A stretch of DNA of 64,000 nt, taken from positions 4,898,001 through 4,962,000 of the forward strand of contig JBANAY010000004.1 of the NCBI GenBank assembly GCA_037952775.1, given 5' to 3'. The position numbers and the translations under genes were made by a program. Shown one piece after another: positions 46,947-59,344 of the stretch. The stretch is from Clonostachys chloroleuca. Lineage: Eukaryota; Ascomycota; Sordariomycetes; Hypocreales; Bionectriaceae. The notes under the pieces were generated by a model that was not told the origin of the DNA, searched no databases, and worked only from the letters and a program-made list of their open reading frames with translations. The stretch's first letter is position 1. Every line of letters starts with the position of its first letter.

Positions 46947-47596
46947 TCAGTCACAGCTCCCGTCCTTGGGCCCCGTCACCCACCTCTCCTGCCACTTATC
47001 GCAATCGAAGACGGGCTTCCCGAGCTTCCTATTCACGGCATTATGGGCGCCGCAGAGCCACCGGCCGAAATCGTCCCGACTCGCCACGCGGGGGCCTCCC
47101 GGGCGATGTAGCTCTGGAAGTCGTCCGCGCACACCCAGCACGGGTACAGCCTCGAGAAGAGCTGCACGAAGCTCACCAGGTCGCCCTGCTGCGCCCTGGA
47201 CGGCGCCTCCGGGAACGTCGCCGCGATGCTATGGAGCAAGGTCCAGCTGCTCCGCCCTAGAGCTGCTACGTCGGGGGGCATTCGGAGGCGGGCTTCTTCG
47301 TCGCGGCGGCCGTCGTCGTCGACTTCGGGCTCTGCTTCGACGCTTGAGCAGCAAATGCAGAGAATGCTGACTTTGATGAGCAGCTACGGCATCTGCGATG
47401 AGAAGGTTGGCGTTAGCTTGGGTATTCAGGGTGAGGCAAGGGACAGATGACTGGGTATCATTGAAAGTGTTCCTTACGGCTTTCCCTCCTTGTCTAAAAC
47501 GACGCCGTTGGGGAGTCTCGTGTAGCCATTGGGAAGCTTGACTCCTTGTTGTTCCGTGGCCGTAGTGCTGGCACCCTGTTCGGTAGAATCGGCCAT
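46947..47596 (-). CDS. ERV1: ERV1/ALR FAD-linked sulfhydryl oxidase, two apparent frameshifts
   Basis: Erv1 reoxidises Mia40 in the mitochondrial intermembrane space and passes electrons to cytochrome c. Exons 47478-47596 and 46947-47392, intron 85 nt. The start is [13 protein letters not shown], then [19 protein letters not shown], giving the N-terminal shuttle cysteines CRSC. A Ser/Thr/Ala-rich linker follows. The core has [19 protein letters not shown], the active-site CxxC in [32 protein letters not shown] and the C-terminal Cys pair region FDCDKW...GSCD. The frame breaks at the G6 run 47273-47278 (SEC-PPDVAA) and the G5 run 47090-47094 ([10 protein letters not shown]). Adding one base at each gives 567 nt, 188 residues, exactly in frame. 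Erv1 is essential in yeast, so homopolymer errors are the simplest explanation. Confidence 0.9.
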
Positions 47597-47963
47597 TTGT
47601 CAGGTGATGCTCCTAATAGGAAGTCTCCTCGGGTAATGGCAAGCAGAACGTGATAAACGAAAAGAAATATTAACAAAAACAAAACAAAAGATGCCCAGAA
47701 TCGTCTTGTGTCCAACCGTGGTAATTTGTCAGCTATCGATAGGCGCAAAGCGATGGAGATCATGCATCCGGTCCAGGAACGTGATAATTCTCGAAGCGCT
47801 GCTCTATCGATAAGACCCCCACCAACCCCACGTATCCACCAGCGTCATTCGAAAGCAACGAGCACTCATTCGCTCATGTCGAACAGGTTGGTCAACCTTA
47901 GGTCACAAGTAGAACTCAATCGTGGCGTGTGACAGGTTCAATTCATGTAGTCGCCTAGTCATC
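47597..47963. promoter_or_regulatory. Shared divergent promoter region, ERV1/HEM4
   Basis: 367 bp between start codons of two genes with mitochondrial or haem-related roles. Both promoters must lie here. No motif is assigned. Confidence 0.5.
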
Positions 47964-49011
47964 ATGGCGTCAAACGATCCTCCAAGGGTGCCGATACTTC
48001 TTCTGAAGACTAAATCCACCCCCATCGACACCTACGAGGAGCTCTTCTCATCAACGCCGGTGCCAAGCAGCGGCAGCGATGAGGCGCGGACGAGCTTCTC
48101 GCCCCAATTCGTCCCCGTCTTGCAGCACAGACTCGAAGAGCCCGGCGTCAATGCCCTGCGGGACCACCTCCAGAACCAGTCCATATCCCCCCGTGAGGAT
48201 AGCACATATGGCGGCCTAATCTTCACGTCCCAGAGGGCCGTCGAGGCATTCGCCAAGACGGTCGAGGAAGGCAAGGGTGCGTTTCCTCCCCCCCCCCCCC
48301 AGCCTGTTCGCAACATCACAGGTAGATAGCAATTCGAATTAACTCGATGGCCCTCCCTCCGGCGCATCCACAGGCGACCCATCATGGCCTCACCTCCAGA
48401 ACATACCCATATACAGCGTCGGGCCCGCAACCACCCGAGCCCTGAGAGCCATCCCCCAAGCCCCCAAGCCCCTGCAGGTCTTCGGAGAGCACACGGGCAA
48501 CGGGGAGGTCCTATCCCGCTTCATCCTCGACCACTACAGCGAATGGTACCCCGGCAGAACCACCAAACCCGCCCTCCTCTTCCCAGTCGGCGAGCAGCGC
48601 CGCGACATCATCCCAAAGACCCTCATGGACCCAAGCCTCCCCACCAACCGCCGGATAGAGGTCGTCGAGAAGATCGTCTACGGCACGGGCGTCATGGAGA
48701 GCTTCCTGTCCGACTTCACCGCCGTCCTGAGGGACACCGCCAACGCGCGAGAGAGATGGGTCGTCGTCTTCTCGCCCACCGGCTGCGACAGCATGCTCCG
48801 CGGCATGGGCCTCCTGGGCGAGGACGGCAGGGTCGGATCGGGCGCCGCGGCCCGCCGAGATGGCAGGACGTACGTCGCCACCATTGGCCCGACCACGAAG
48901 CAGCATCTGGAGTCCAACTTCGGCTTCTCGCCTGATGTGTCTGCCGAGACGCCATCGCCTGAGGGTATTCTGAAAGCGATAGCGAACTATAGAGCTTCGA
49001 GGAGTAATTGA
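47964..49011 (+). CDS. HEM4: Uroporphyrinogen-III synthase
   Basis: This enzyme closes hydroxymethylbilane to uroporphyrinogen III, inverting ring D, in cytosolic haem synthesis. Exons 47964-48276 and 48374-49011 give 951 nt, 316 residues. The 97-nt intron contains a 13-C run just after its donor. Family blocks: PILLLKTKSTPIDTYEELF at the start, FVPVLQHRL, YGGLIFTSQRAVEAF, PIYSVGPATTRALRAI, VFGEHTGNGEVLSRFILDHY, ALLFPVGEQRRDIIPKTL, VVVFSPTGCDSML and VATIGPTTKQHLESNFGFSP. I chose ATG 47964 because it begins the conserved domain. An in-frame ATG at 47922 would add 14 residues of no clear use. Confidence 0.93.
48288..48300. repeat. 13-C homopolymer in the HEM4 intron
   Basis: A run of 13 C starts twelve bases into the intron. 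It shows that long C runs are not always shortened in this assembly. Confidence 0.95.
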
Positions 49012-49383
49012 ACTCACTGTATTATTTTGGATACCACACTTATTGTATATCAGCCACCAAGAAAAGGCCCCTGGGAATCTTCATGCCAGTGTAGTTTGAG
49101 TTGAATTAATTAGGGTATCATGATCTATCCATCGCTCCTATATACATAATATTCTTTTTTGTCCGATAATAACGAGGCCATGCTCTGCCGCCCGGTTAGG
49201 ATAGAATCCAAAAATAAAAGTTCAGAATACCACACCTTTTTCATGGCCGAGGTCCCGTCTTTGGGGTTCCCATTGAGCCCATCCTTTTGATAACACGTTC
49301 AGCCAGTTCTCCAATGCGAGCATGATTGTTGCGAGCAAAACGCCGAGAGAAAATAAGAAATCGCGAAATGCAAGTCCGAGATA
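49012..49383. other. Convergent 3' region, HEM4/OXR1
   Basis: 372 bp between converging stop codons. It is AT-rich and should hold two 3' UTRs. Nothing else is seen. Confidence 0.5.
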
Positions 49384-50411
49384 TCATACGCCCATGACCC
49401 AAAGCTCAACGCCCAAAATACCAAACTTGCCCCCCTCGTCGCTCAGCGGCTCGTTCCCAAAGGTCTCGCACCTGGAGCTGTGTCCCACATCCAGCGAGTT
49501 GTCCAGCCACAGGCCATAGTGACCCCCACCAGACCCGACACTGAGGAAGCCCTGCTCGCAGTTGATGCAGTAATCGTTCAGCCCGCTATACGGGAAGGCT
49601 TTGAATCGTATCACATCGCTCGGCGTGGGGGAAGAGGCGCCGGTGGGAGACTTCATCGGAGCCAGTGTGGTGTTGCGGCCGAGGTCGGTAGTATCGGCTG
49701 AGGGCGGAGGCGGTAGAGAAGCGAGCATGGACGCTCGCCAAAGGAAACATTCTCCATTTCCAAAGTATGAGGGTGCGGGATGGGGGTATTCGGAAAGGTA
49801 AGCACCGAAAGTCTGCAATGAAGGGGTCAAAGTCAGCAAACAACGACTAGATACGAGGACAGAATAGACAAGGGTGGGAGTCGGCCTACCGAGCCTTCCT
49901 CATCCTTGACAACGAGCACAAACCCGGCTCTGCCGCCTTGGTACTCCCGACACTTCTGATATAAAGTTGACAGGCTGGCGCCGTCCTGCTCTAGACTGTA
50001 CGCCAGGTGCCAGTCGTCGATAATACGTAGCCTCTCGGGGATCATGGTGCGAATCTCCTCTGCCACCCCAAGGTTCAACAGCCTTGAAGCCTCGGGCGTG
50101 CCTTCTTTGTAGCCGTGAAGGATGAGAGGGTCGAGCGGAGGTGGTCGGAAGGGGCTCGCCGTCCGCCTCGTCGGGCTAAAGACGCCATTGATGCCGTCCT
50201 TGAGGTTCTGCGAAGCGCCTAGGTCAAGCTGCTCCGAGTGAACGGTCTCCTCGGTCGAGAAGCGTCGGATTATCCCCCACATACTGGACACCAGGCCGCC
50301 GTAGGACGAGCTGACGCTTGCAATAGAGGCTCTTTGGCTGTCGGAGGCTGGGGTCTGGGCGCCGGAGGAAGGAGCACTGTCTGGCGAATCACTCCGTGTA
50401 GGCTGGTTCAT
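49384..50411 (-). CDS. OXR1: OXR1-type TLDc domain protein
   Basis: TLDc proteins such as Oxr1 protect against oxidative stress, and yeast Oxr1 promotes V-ATPase disassembly. Exons 49890-50411 and 49384-49812, intron 77 nt at phase 0, 316 residues. The N-terminus is Ser/Pro-rich and low complexity, with SSMWGIIRRFS. The TLDc domain starts after LLNLGVAEEIRTMIPERLRI and contains WHLAYSLEQDGASLSTLYQK, FVLVVKDEEGSTFGAYLSE, SYFGNGECFLWR, FKAFPYSGLNDYCINC, LSVGSGGGHYGLWLDNSLD and the closing FGILGVELWVMG. The start ATG at 50411 precedes the Ser-rich region. No lesion is seen. Confidence 0.92.
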
Positions 50412-51967
50412 TGAAACTCGGGTATCTGTGTCGAATATAACTTAGGTGTAACATGTGCCGCACCACACCGGGATCGTTGCACTGGCTTGGGCGATCGAAT
50501 GTCTCAGAGATGTTGCAGGGTTGGGTGCAACGGAAGGCGGGTTACAGGGTCAAATATCGTCGTACGGCCAGCTCGCAGAGAACAAAGAATAAGATAGAAG
50601 AAGATTCCCAGAGACAAGCAGGAAATTAAGTTTATGACCCAAGCAGACGGCCAAGATTGAAGTCTTAGGCAGTCCAGGAACAAGCCATCCAATGCATAAG
50701 ATCTTAGTAAAGGGCGAACCAGGCACGAAGCATCGAGAAGTTGTAGCCCGGAAGCAGCCCAACCAGTGCTGACGTAGGTGGTAGGCTGTTAAGTACTAGC
50801 GGAGAGCCTTCTGAAAGCTGGGCTGTTTGTAGTATGAAAGCAACACTCTGGCACTGTAGCCAGCTAGGGCGGGTGTTATTGGTGGTGGGGTTTGGGGGGG
50901 GGGCGCTGTGTCCCAACGGCGCCACCGCCCGGCATCAAGTCAGAAGTGAGCCTCCAGGACGGCTCAACTTACCCACCACGGCGATTAGATAAAATCCTTG
51001 GGTCACAATGCTGACTGGCCAGTGTCTAATAATGGAGATTCTCCTCCCGGTCATGCCACAATTACAGGGGCCATGTGGTCCGGGCGCCACCTGCGGCCAG
51101 CAAACCATCCCGGCTACCCTCACAGTGTACACTGGGCGACGGAAACAGCGGTCTCGCCATGACGCACCCAAGTGGGTGACAGGAGAAATGAGACACTCAA
51201 TGGAAGAGTGGTTCTACTTTCTCAGATAAATCAAGGAATTCAGTAGTACCAAATGAAATAAAGTGACAATATATGCCGTATTATCTCTTAAGCATAGATT
51301 ATTGGCACTCAATAATTTGATAATACCAATCGCAGACTGGAGAATAAGCAGCTTATTGTTTGGGTGTCTATGTCAATTTCAATGTCACCCACTTGACACC
51401 TTGAACAAGATAGATACCTCGAGGGCGCAATTGAACGTCATCTGAATGCTCAGACGCCAAAATTTGTTAAAGATGAGAGGCATAGAACAAGCAACGGAGA
51501 TGCGGAATACCCTCAACGAGCACTGCCATACAATTGGACGGAGCATGCATCAGGAAGTCATTCTCAACAAGGTGAAGTGAACCGCAAAATAAAGTAATTC
51601 TGTTCGAATTCCGGCCGTTGTCTCACATGATATTTCGTCGCCAAATCCAACTAAAGAATTATATGCTATCTCTTCCTAATCAGTCGAGTACACATTGTCC
51701 TCCGCTAACTCGAAATGGCTCTACACCGTTTATTTCCATCCAGCCTCATGCTATAAAAAAAAAAAATCCTAAAAGAAAACAAATATGAAAAATGAAAAGT
51801 GAGAAAAAGGTTTAAAAATATAAAACCGGCTAGGTCAAGACTCTCGAAACAGAGCCCTGTCCTTAGACCAAAGGCCTCGCTGTGCTACAAGTGCTTCCGT
51901 TCTTGTAGTCTTTGCTCGGCCTTGAAGAAAGTTTTGAAATTTTGTTGAAAGTCAACATATTTCAAGC
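50412..51967. other. OXR1 upstream region / MAP kinase 3' region
   Basis: 1.55 kb between two minus-strand genes, with a G-run of nine near 50890 and an A12 run near 51755. No gene is seen. The AT-rich part from 51400 to 51960 is likely the kinase 3' UTR and terminator. Confidence 0.45.
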
Positions 51968-53237
<1,270 letters not shown>

Positions 53238-56200
53238 GGTGGGCAACCTTTTTCTCTGACTTTTAGGTGACAATCTGCGGTGGTATTATCCCAGATGTCT
53301 AAAGACAATCACACAACCTAATGTGTGAGATGGTGCAGAGTCGTCGCCAAAGCTTCTCAACAGTATATTCCGGTCCTATTCGAGACAATCGTGAAGGGTA
53401 GGTATGAACACGAAAGAATTCGGTAGCCGACAATGAAGAAACGCTATGCTCAGGTTCGATGTCGAGACTGGTCGGGACAGATCGTTGGTCAGCTTGGAAG
53501 CAAGGAAAGGGAAGCAACAAGCAAGCGAGAGACTTGAAGAGAAAAGAAGAAGAAAAGGAAATAGGAAAAAGAAAAACCAAAGTGGTGATGAAGAGGAAGG
53601 CAAAGTGGAAGAAGGGAAGAAGCTAAGCGCGATATAAGAGCTTTAAGCAAGGCAGTGTGTGGTGGTCGGTCGAGTGCAATGTGATGATGACCAGGTAATC
53701 ACAACTCCGGTCAGGGACGGTTGGGATGCAGTCAAGATAGAAAGACCCTTGACAAGGGTATGTGCGATTGTAGCTTCTGAGCATGGACGCAAATCAGATA
53801 TGACTTGCGTCTTGAGCGCGAGACAAGCCGGGGGCTGAGTCTTCAATCTCCATGGTCTGTGTTTCTATCCATATCCTTGGATTTGAGGGGTAGTAAGAGA
53901 CGGGGCAAGGTACACATAACGCCACCAGAAGAGATGGGACAAAATGGAACCGCAACGGCGAACGAATAAAGCGGCAGCTCCAAAAAGAGCAGAATCAAGA
54001 ACAGTATTGCAAAACGTACCTATCCCGCCCAAGAACTGAAGGAACGCAGTAGCTTGACCGTGAAGCAGACCCGAAATAGACGGACACACGATGGAGGTGT
54101 TGATGGAGAGGAGAGGGTAAGTGATTGGCACTGGCTCAGTAGAGCGGCAGGTAATAATAGTACTAAGCTATTATGGGGCCCGGCAGTAAGGTGAGGTGCG
54201 GGCGGTGCGTTGCCTCACCCTCAGCCTGGAAGATCAGTTCAGTTCAGCTGCTAACCAAAGCTGGTGCGGTGGTTGGGTTGGCTCCTCGCTGCTACACTGC
54301 TGCTAGAGCAGCCTGCCCCGCTCCCCTCTGACCTACAACGTGCCCTGTTTCGGGCTACGGTCATTTGGCAGAGCGACAGACGTAGTACCACATATGGGGC
54401 CGCTTCTCAAAGGAGGGGCACCAATTTTGTGCCTGGCCCCCTCCCGCCATGTACCACAGTACCTGCGAGCACCTTTCCATCCAGCACCTTGCAGACCTGC
54501 CCGCTGCTAACAATGGCTTGCCTTAGTCGGGACCTTATTAGTGAGCTACCTAAACGAACTACCCACCTGCACTCCCACGCCCAGGGCGGCTTACTGGCTA
54601 CTATCCTCCCCAATCCAGCGTACGAATGAATGAATCCATAGCTAAATACGTACAAACAGGAACGGTGGTCATTTCGGGCCCAGCGGTCGGCTGATTCCTG
54701 AGCCTTTTCCCCTCAAGTACCTCATCAACGGTCCGTCTGAGTATGACCGGAGGCCTGGGCTATGCGCCTGGGTCACTCACTAATCATGACTGTCTACCCA
54801 TCCGCAGTAGGCAAATCTACCTGAACCGTTTCCGGCCCGCGTGTAAGACGGGTTTGGCTTCCCCATTCTGGTTGGGAAAGCTGCTATTTTTGTCACACGC
54901 TCCATCGTTACCTCACAACTAACTTCGGACTAGATTTGCGTACGGAGGACCCAGCCAGGCTCTGGTCTGGTTATTTTTTGCTCTCTTAGCCCCTTTGGTT
55001 GATTACATAGTTAGGCGCTAGGCAGTTTGTCGCTGCTAGCCGCCCGTCGTCGCTATTCTCGTCCAACCAGACCCTTGATGCAGCGGCGCGAGCCTTGTTT
55101 GGCCCACACGGTGATTGGCGGCAGCACGTCGCATCACCGACAGGCTACCACTTCCTGTCCGGATTTAGATACAGCCTACAGGCCCCTCCCCATTGAAGGT
55201 CGCAGCGGCTCAATGTCCGATGCGTTCATCGCAACCAAAACGATGCGGCGACAGATGGTACCTACATCCATCCTCCCGACCTTGCCTCGGCCCTCGCGTG
55301 CATACAGATTCCCGCCCGCTCCGCTGGGACAATCTTATGCAGGAACAGTCAGTCTCTTCTCATGTGCTCCCAGCATTTGCGGGACCTGTCCCTTTGCTTT
55401 CCCAAGCCTGCCCGGTGCTTCGCCTTTGTTTCATACTTCGGGGAGAATCCCCACCGTCCGGAGCTAGCTTGTCTCCAAGTGTCATGCCTAGCGCAAAACA
55501 CACCTCAAGCAGAGTACAGATAATTAATATGTAGGTAGGTATAATAGGTACTGATATCGATACAACGTATACATGGATTTTCTTATTGTACAAGGTATCA
55601 GAGAACCGCTCCAATTTTAGCCACGGCATCCTCACCATTCCTTCCCCATCATTCGTCTGTGTAAGACACATTGCTACCAATGATCTCGCACCATCGCTGT
55701 AATCACATATTGGCAACCCAAAATAGTACCCCAGCGCCTACCGGCTCCCCTCCATTGGCTCCTACGCCGTTATCCACCGTTTCTCCCAAGGCTAGCTTGG
55801 CTTGCATAGTGCTGCTTCTGGCTGCAAACCCAATCACGCTGGAGTATCAGGCCGCCGCTCGTCACTTGGTAATGTCTCGTCCCATAACCTTTCGTTAGCA
55901 GGCACGAATCACCCTGTGAACCATCGTATATCCAAGTGTTCAATCAGAGTTAGCAGCTTCTCATTCGCTTCCACCCAGTTTCAAATCCTACCAATCAGAT
56001 AGGTACGGCACTCCATTGGCAGCTCAATGGCCCGTGGCCGCTCTTGTGATCCAATAGAAGGATGGCCTAGTTAGATCATCTCCTCCAGTACATTAGTGGC
56101 GTCATGGATATGCATATAATGGACGGTATTATGTGATTTTAAGCGGCATTTCTTTTTTCTTCAATGTCAATTGTTACCAAATCATAGCTCACACTTTCAT

Positions 56201-56354
56201 CTCGTAACCCATCTTTCAGACATCCTCTCCTCCACTCGCTAGTCATATCACATCGTCACTCGAAACACGTTTTCCGATAATCTATCTATGCAAGTGTGAC
56301 ACCAACACGACACTACTCCCAGACGCTCCTAAGAAAACCCCCTTGATTAAAGTT
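53238..56354. other. 3.1-kb intergenic region upstream of the MAP kinase
   Basis: It holds the kinase promoter and 5' leader (pyrimidine-rich on the minus strand near 53500-53640) and the SEC24 3' region. No convincing gene is seen. AGGTA repeats occur near 55530-55550. Frames of up to 146 codons show no domain. Confidence 0.45.
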
Positions 56355-59344
56355 TTACTGCACAACCTGCATTTCGAAATTCGTTAGCCCGTCGTTTTCC
56401 CTCGTCTCATCAAACCCTAGTAATTTACCTTTTCTCTCAACATGCCCAGCCACTGGCCCGCGCTTACACTCTGGTCCGCCCGGTCCTCAACCAAAAGCGT
56501 CTGAGCCCAGAGCTTGAGACCAGGCTCGCCATCCTCCTTGACAATGTACAGATGAGGAACAGTCACGCTGCCAACTCCCAGTGCCTTATGATCCCGACTC
56601 TTCTGAATAACAGCACGCACACGCTCGTTGAAGTCACCGTCCAGCTCTGGCACCCGGCTCTTGCCAACAGCAATCTCCTTCCTGTCCTGAACGCCAAACA
56701 CATCCGCAATCAGTTGAGGAACAGTATCCCGGCCGATCCAGAGGAACTGATTCTGCCCATCGTCGATCAAGTACAGGCCGTATGAGACCAGCTTCTCGGA
56801 AGACAGATTCAGGGCTGGGGGCAGGACGATCTGGCCGGTTTCTTCGTCGGGAGTGCCAGCATTGTCGGGCATGTCATGCAGCGAGTACAAGCGAGGGTAG
56901 ATGTATCTCATCAAAAGGGGAGCTGGGAGCGTTGACAGCAGGCACAGAGATGCGGAGCGGATATCCGTTGGGATCTGTGACGATTTTCGTAGACCGACGT
57001 GCTTCATCAGCCCCAAGAACAGGATAGGGAGAGCACGCATATTGGCCGGGAATTGTATTCCTCCACCCATGCTGCCACCACCAAGCTCCTTCTTGAACAC
57101 TTGCAGCAACTCTGTGATCTTAGACTGTATGGCATCCCGGGCGGCATCTAGGCCGTTGCCCAGCGCACGCTCAACGGCCTTGTGGGTAAAGTATGTTGTG
57201 ATGGCGACCTGGTCGGCTGATGCGTAGATGTCTGACATGGTTGTGGTCGTAGGGAGTGCAAGAGTCATAACCCTGATACGGCGCTCGCCATTGCAAGTGG
57301 TGTGCAAAACGGCAGCCTGGAGGCAGATGTAGTTCTTGGAAAGGTTCTCATCAATAGCAACCTCCACAACGTAACATTGATCACGGGGGAAAGCCGGGAA
57401 AGCGCAGAGATCCGAGCTTCGGTTGAAGAAGTTACCATAGAAGGCATTCATCCTCAGTCCAGTAGTACCACGGACTCGGAGCACGGCCTCGAGACCAATC
57501 TCGGAAGACAAAAAGTCGCTAAACTCAGAGGCAAACTTGAGCGCGTCCTCTGGTCGCGACGCATGCCAGCCAGGGTAGAACCAGGTCTGACCACCAGTGT
57601 ATCTGGGCAGGTTGCTGAGAGAGGCCACATCCTGATATTGCGAAGAGAAGAGGAACATATCGACGGATACTTGGTTCTTCGAGCATTCTACAGCAAAGCT
57701 CTTATAGAAGCTGTTGGAGGTCTGAAGGAGGGCTGACTCCTTGGAGGTTCCGAGGACCTTCTTATCATCTCTATGCTCCAACTTTCCTTCGCCAATCGTG
57801 GGGAGCGAAGAAGTAAGGACAACAATCTTGCCTCCAAGTGCAGAGATCAGCTTGTGGCCTGAGCGAAGAGCCGAGCCCATGCAGGACCCATTGCTTTGGT
57901 TGTTCTGGAACATCTCTGGCAACTTCTGAAGGAACTTTTCGATGCTCTGGCGACTCTCGGAGAGGGGTACCAGAAGGTCATGAGGCACTGGAAGGAAAGG
58001 CTCATCAAGATCGCTGACAACCAATTGGCTGGTCTCTGCGTTCTCATCGCTGTCCTTGGGGATCGAAAAGTAGTGCAGGCTAGTGTCAACACCGAGGAAA
58101 CCAAGACGAGTCCGTCGATCAGCATTGGGTATCCTGTTAAGACTGTCCAAAATAGTGCGGGCGCTTGTCGCGAGGAGGCCGTTGGCAACACCATTATAGC
58201 TCACGTCAAACAGGAAGAGGTAGACGAGAGGCTGAGGGGGCGAACCATGTACTCCTGGGGAGCAACAAACTCGACGACGGAGTGGTTCAGCTCCGCACGT
58301 TGCCAGCGGTCGACACTCTGCTGGGAAGCTGCGTCCCAATCAAAGGCCTGGGGAACATCGTTGCTCAAGTTGCACATGTTACACCTCCATCGGTGTCCAT
58401 GGTCCAAGAAAGTCACATAAGGGTTGATATAAGTTCTGCAACGGCGGCATCGAGAAATGACCTGGTCCTGAATGACGGGGACGTTGTCCTCGTCGTCATG
58501 AAGCGTTCCGTAGGGTTGAATAATAAGAGCGAATGGTAACTTGGACTTCTTCAGAACCGAATGTGTCGTAGGAACCGCATTAAGTGTTGATCGCATATAT
58601 CGAGGAGGGCAATTGGAGTCGGGAGAAGGTGTCACGCTCGACTAGATGAAAACCTGTGTAAGTAAAGTCCATACATATCACGCCGGCTCAAACCGCCAGT
58701 GGTCTACTCACATTGGGTGGAAGATTGATGGGAGGAGGTGGAAGGTCAAGCTCCGTAGCATTGAACGGCTGGTTAATCAGATCAGTCGGGTAGAGCTGGT
58801 TCATGGCGGCACGAGGTGCTTGGCCTTGAGGCTGCTGCTGAGGCTGGCCAGCGCCAATCTGCATATTGCCCATGCCTTGTGTGAGTCCGGCAACTCCAGG
58901 AGCACCGGGAGCTCCTGGGACACCCGCGGCTTGCACGCCGGGAGCCTGGTATCCTGGTTCGGGAGCTTGGTAGCCATATGCAGGCTGTTGCTGCTGCTGC
59001 TGCTGCTGCGGGGCGCCGTAGCCCTGGCCGGGATACTGATAGCCCTGTGCGGCGGGCTGCTGAGGTTCATTTGAAGGATACCCATATTGGGGTGTAGCTT
59101 GTTGAGGTGGCGGGATGCCAAACTGGTTTGCACCTTGCAATTGGCCGCCTACAGCGGCATTGGCGCCTGATCCAACATCGAAGGCACCGGCGGCATAGCC
59201 TCGCTTCTTCTTCTTGCCGTGGGCCGCAACGTCGTGCGGCGAGCCGGGTTGCTGTTCACCATATTGTGGCTGATCGGGGTGTGCTTGCTGTCCTTGGCCG
59301 GGGCCTGGGAACTGACCGTAACCTTCGCCAGGAGGTGCGGACAT
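56355..59344 (-). CDS. SEC24: SEC24, COPII coat cargo adaptor, one apparent frameshift
   Basis: Sec24 pairs with Sec23 in the COPII inner coat and selects ER export cargo. Three exons: 58712-59344, 56429-58641 and 56355-56366. The N-terminus ([20 protein letters not shown]) is P/Q/G-rich with a polyQ run. [14 protein letters not shown] precedes the zinc finger CRRC...CNMC (about residues 278-303). The trunk has [16 protein letters not shown], the beta-sandwich and helical parts follow, and a gelsolin-like part includes [20 protein letters not shown]. The end is GMLREK then an intron (donor GTAAAT, CTAAC branch, acceptor ATGCAG) and VVQ-stop. Read-through would end as VNY at 56417. The frame breaks at the G5 run 58236-58240 (EYMVRP-PQPLVY). 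One added base gives 2859 nt, 952 residues, exactly in frame. Confidence 0.93.
58985..59008 (-). repeat. CAG repeat encoding polyglutamine in SEC24
   Basis: Eight consecutive CAG-type codons on the coding strand encode polyQ in the low-complexity N-terminus of Sec24. Confidence 0.85.
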
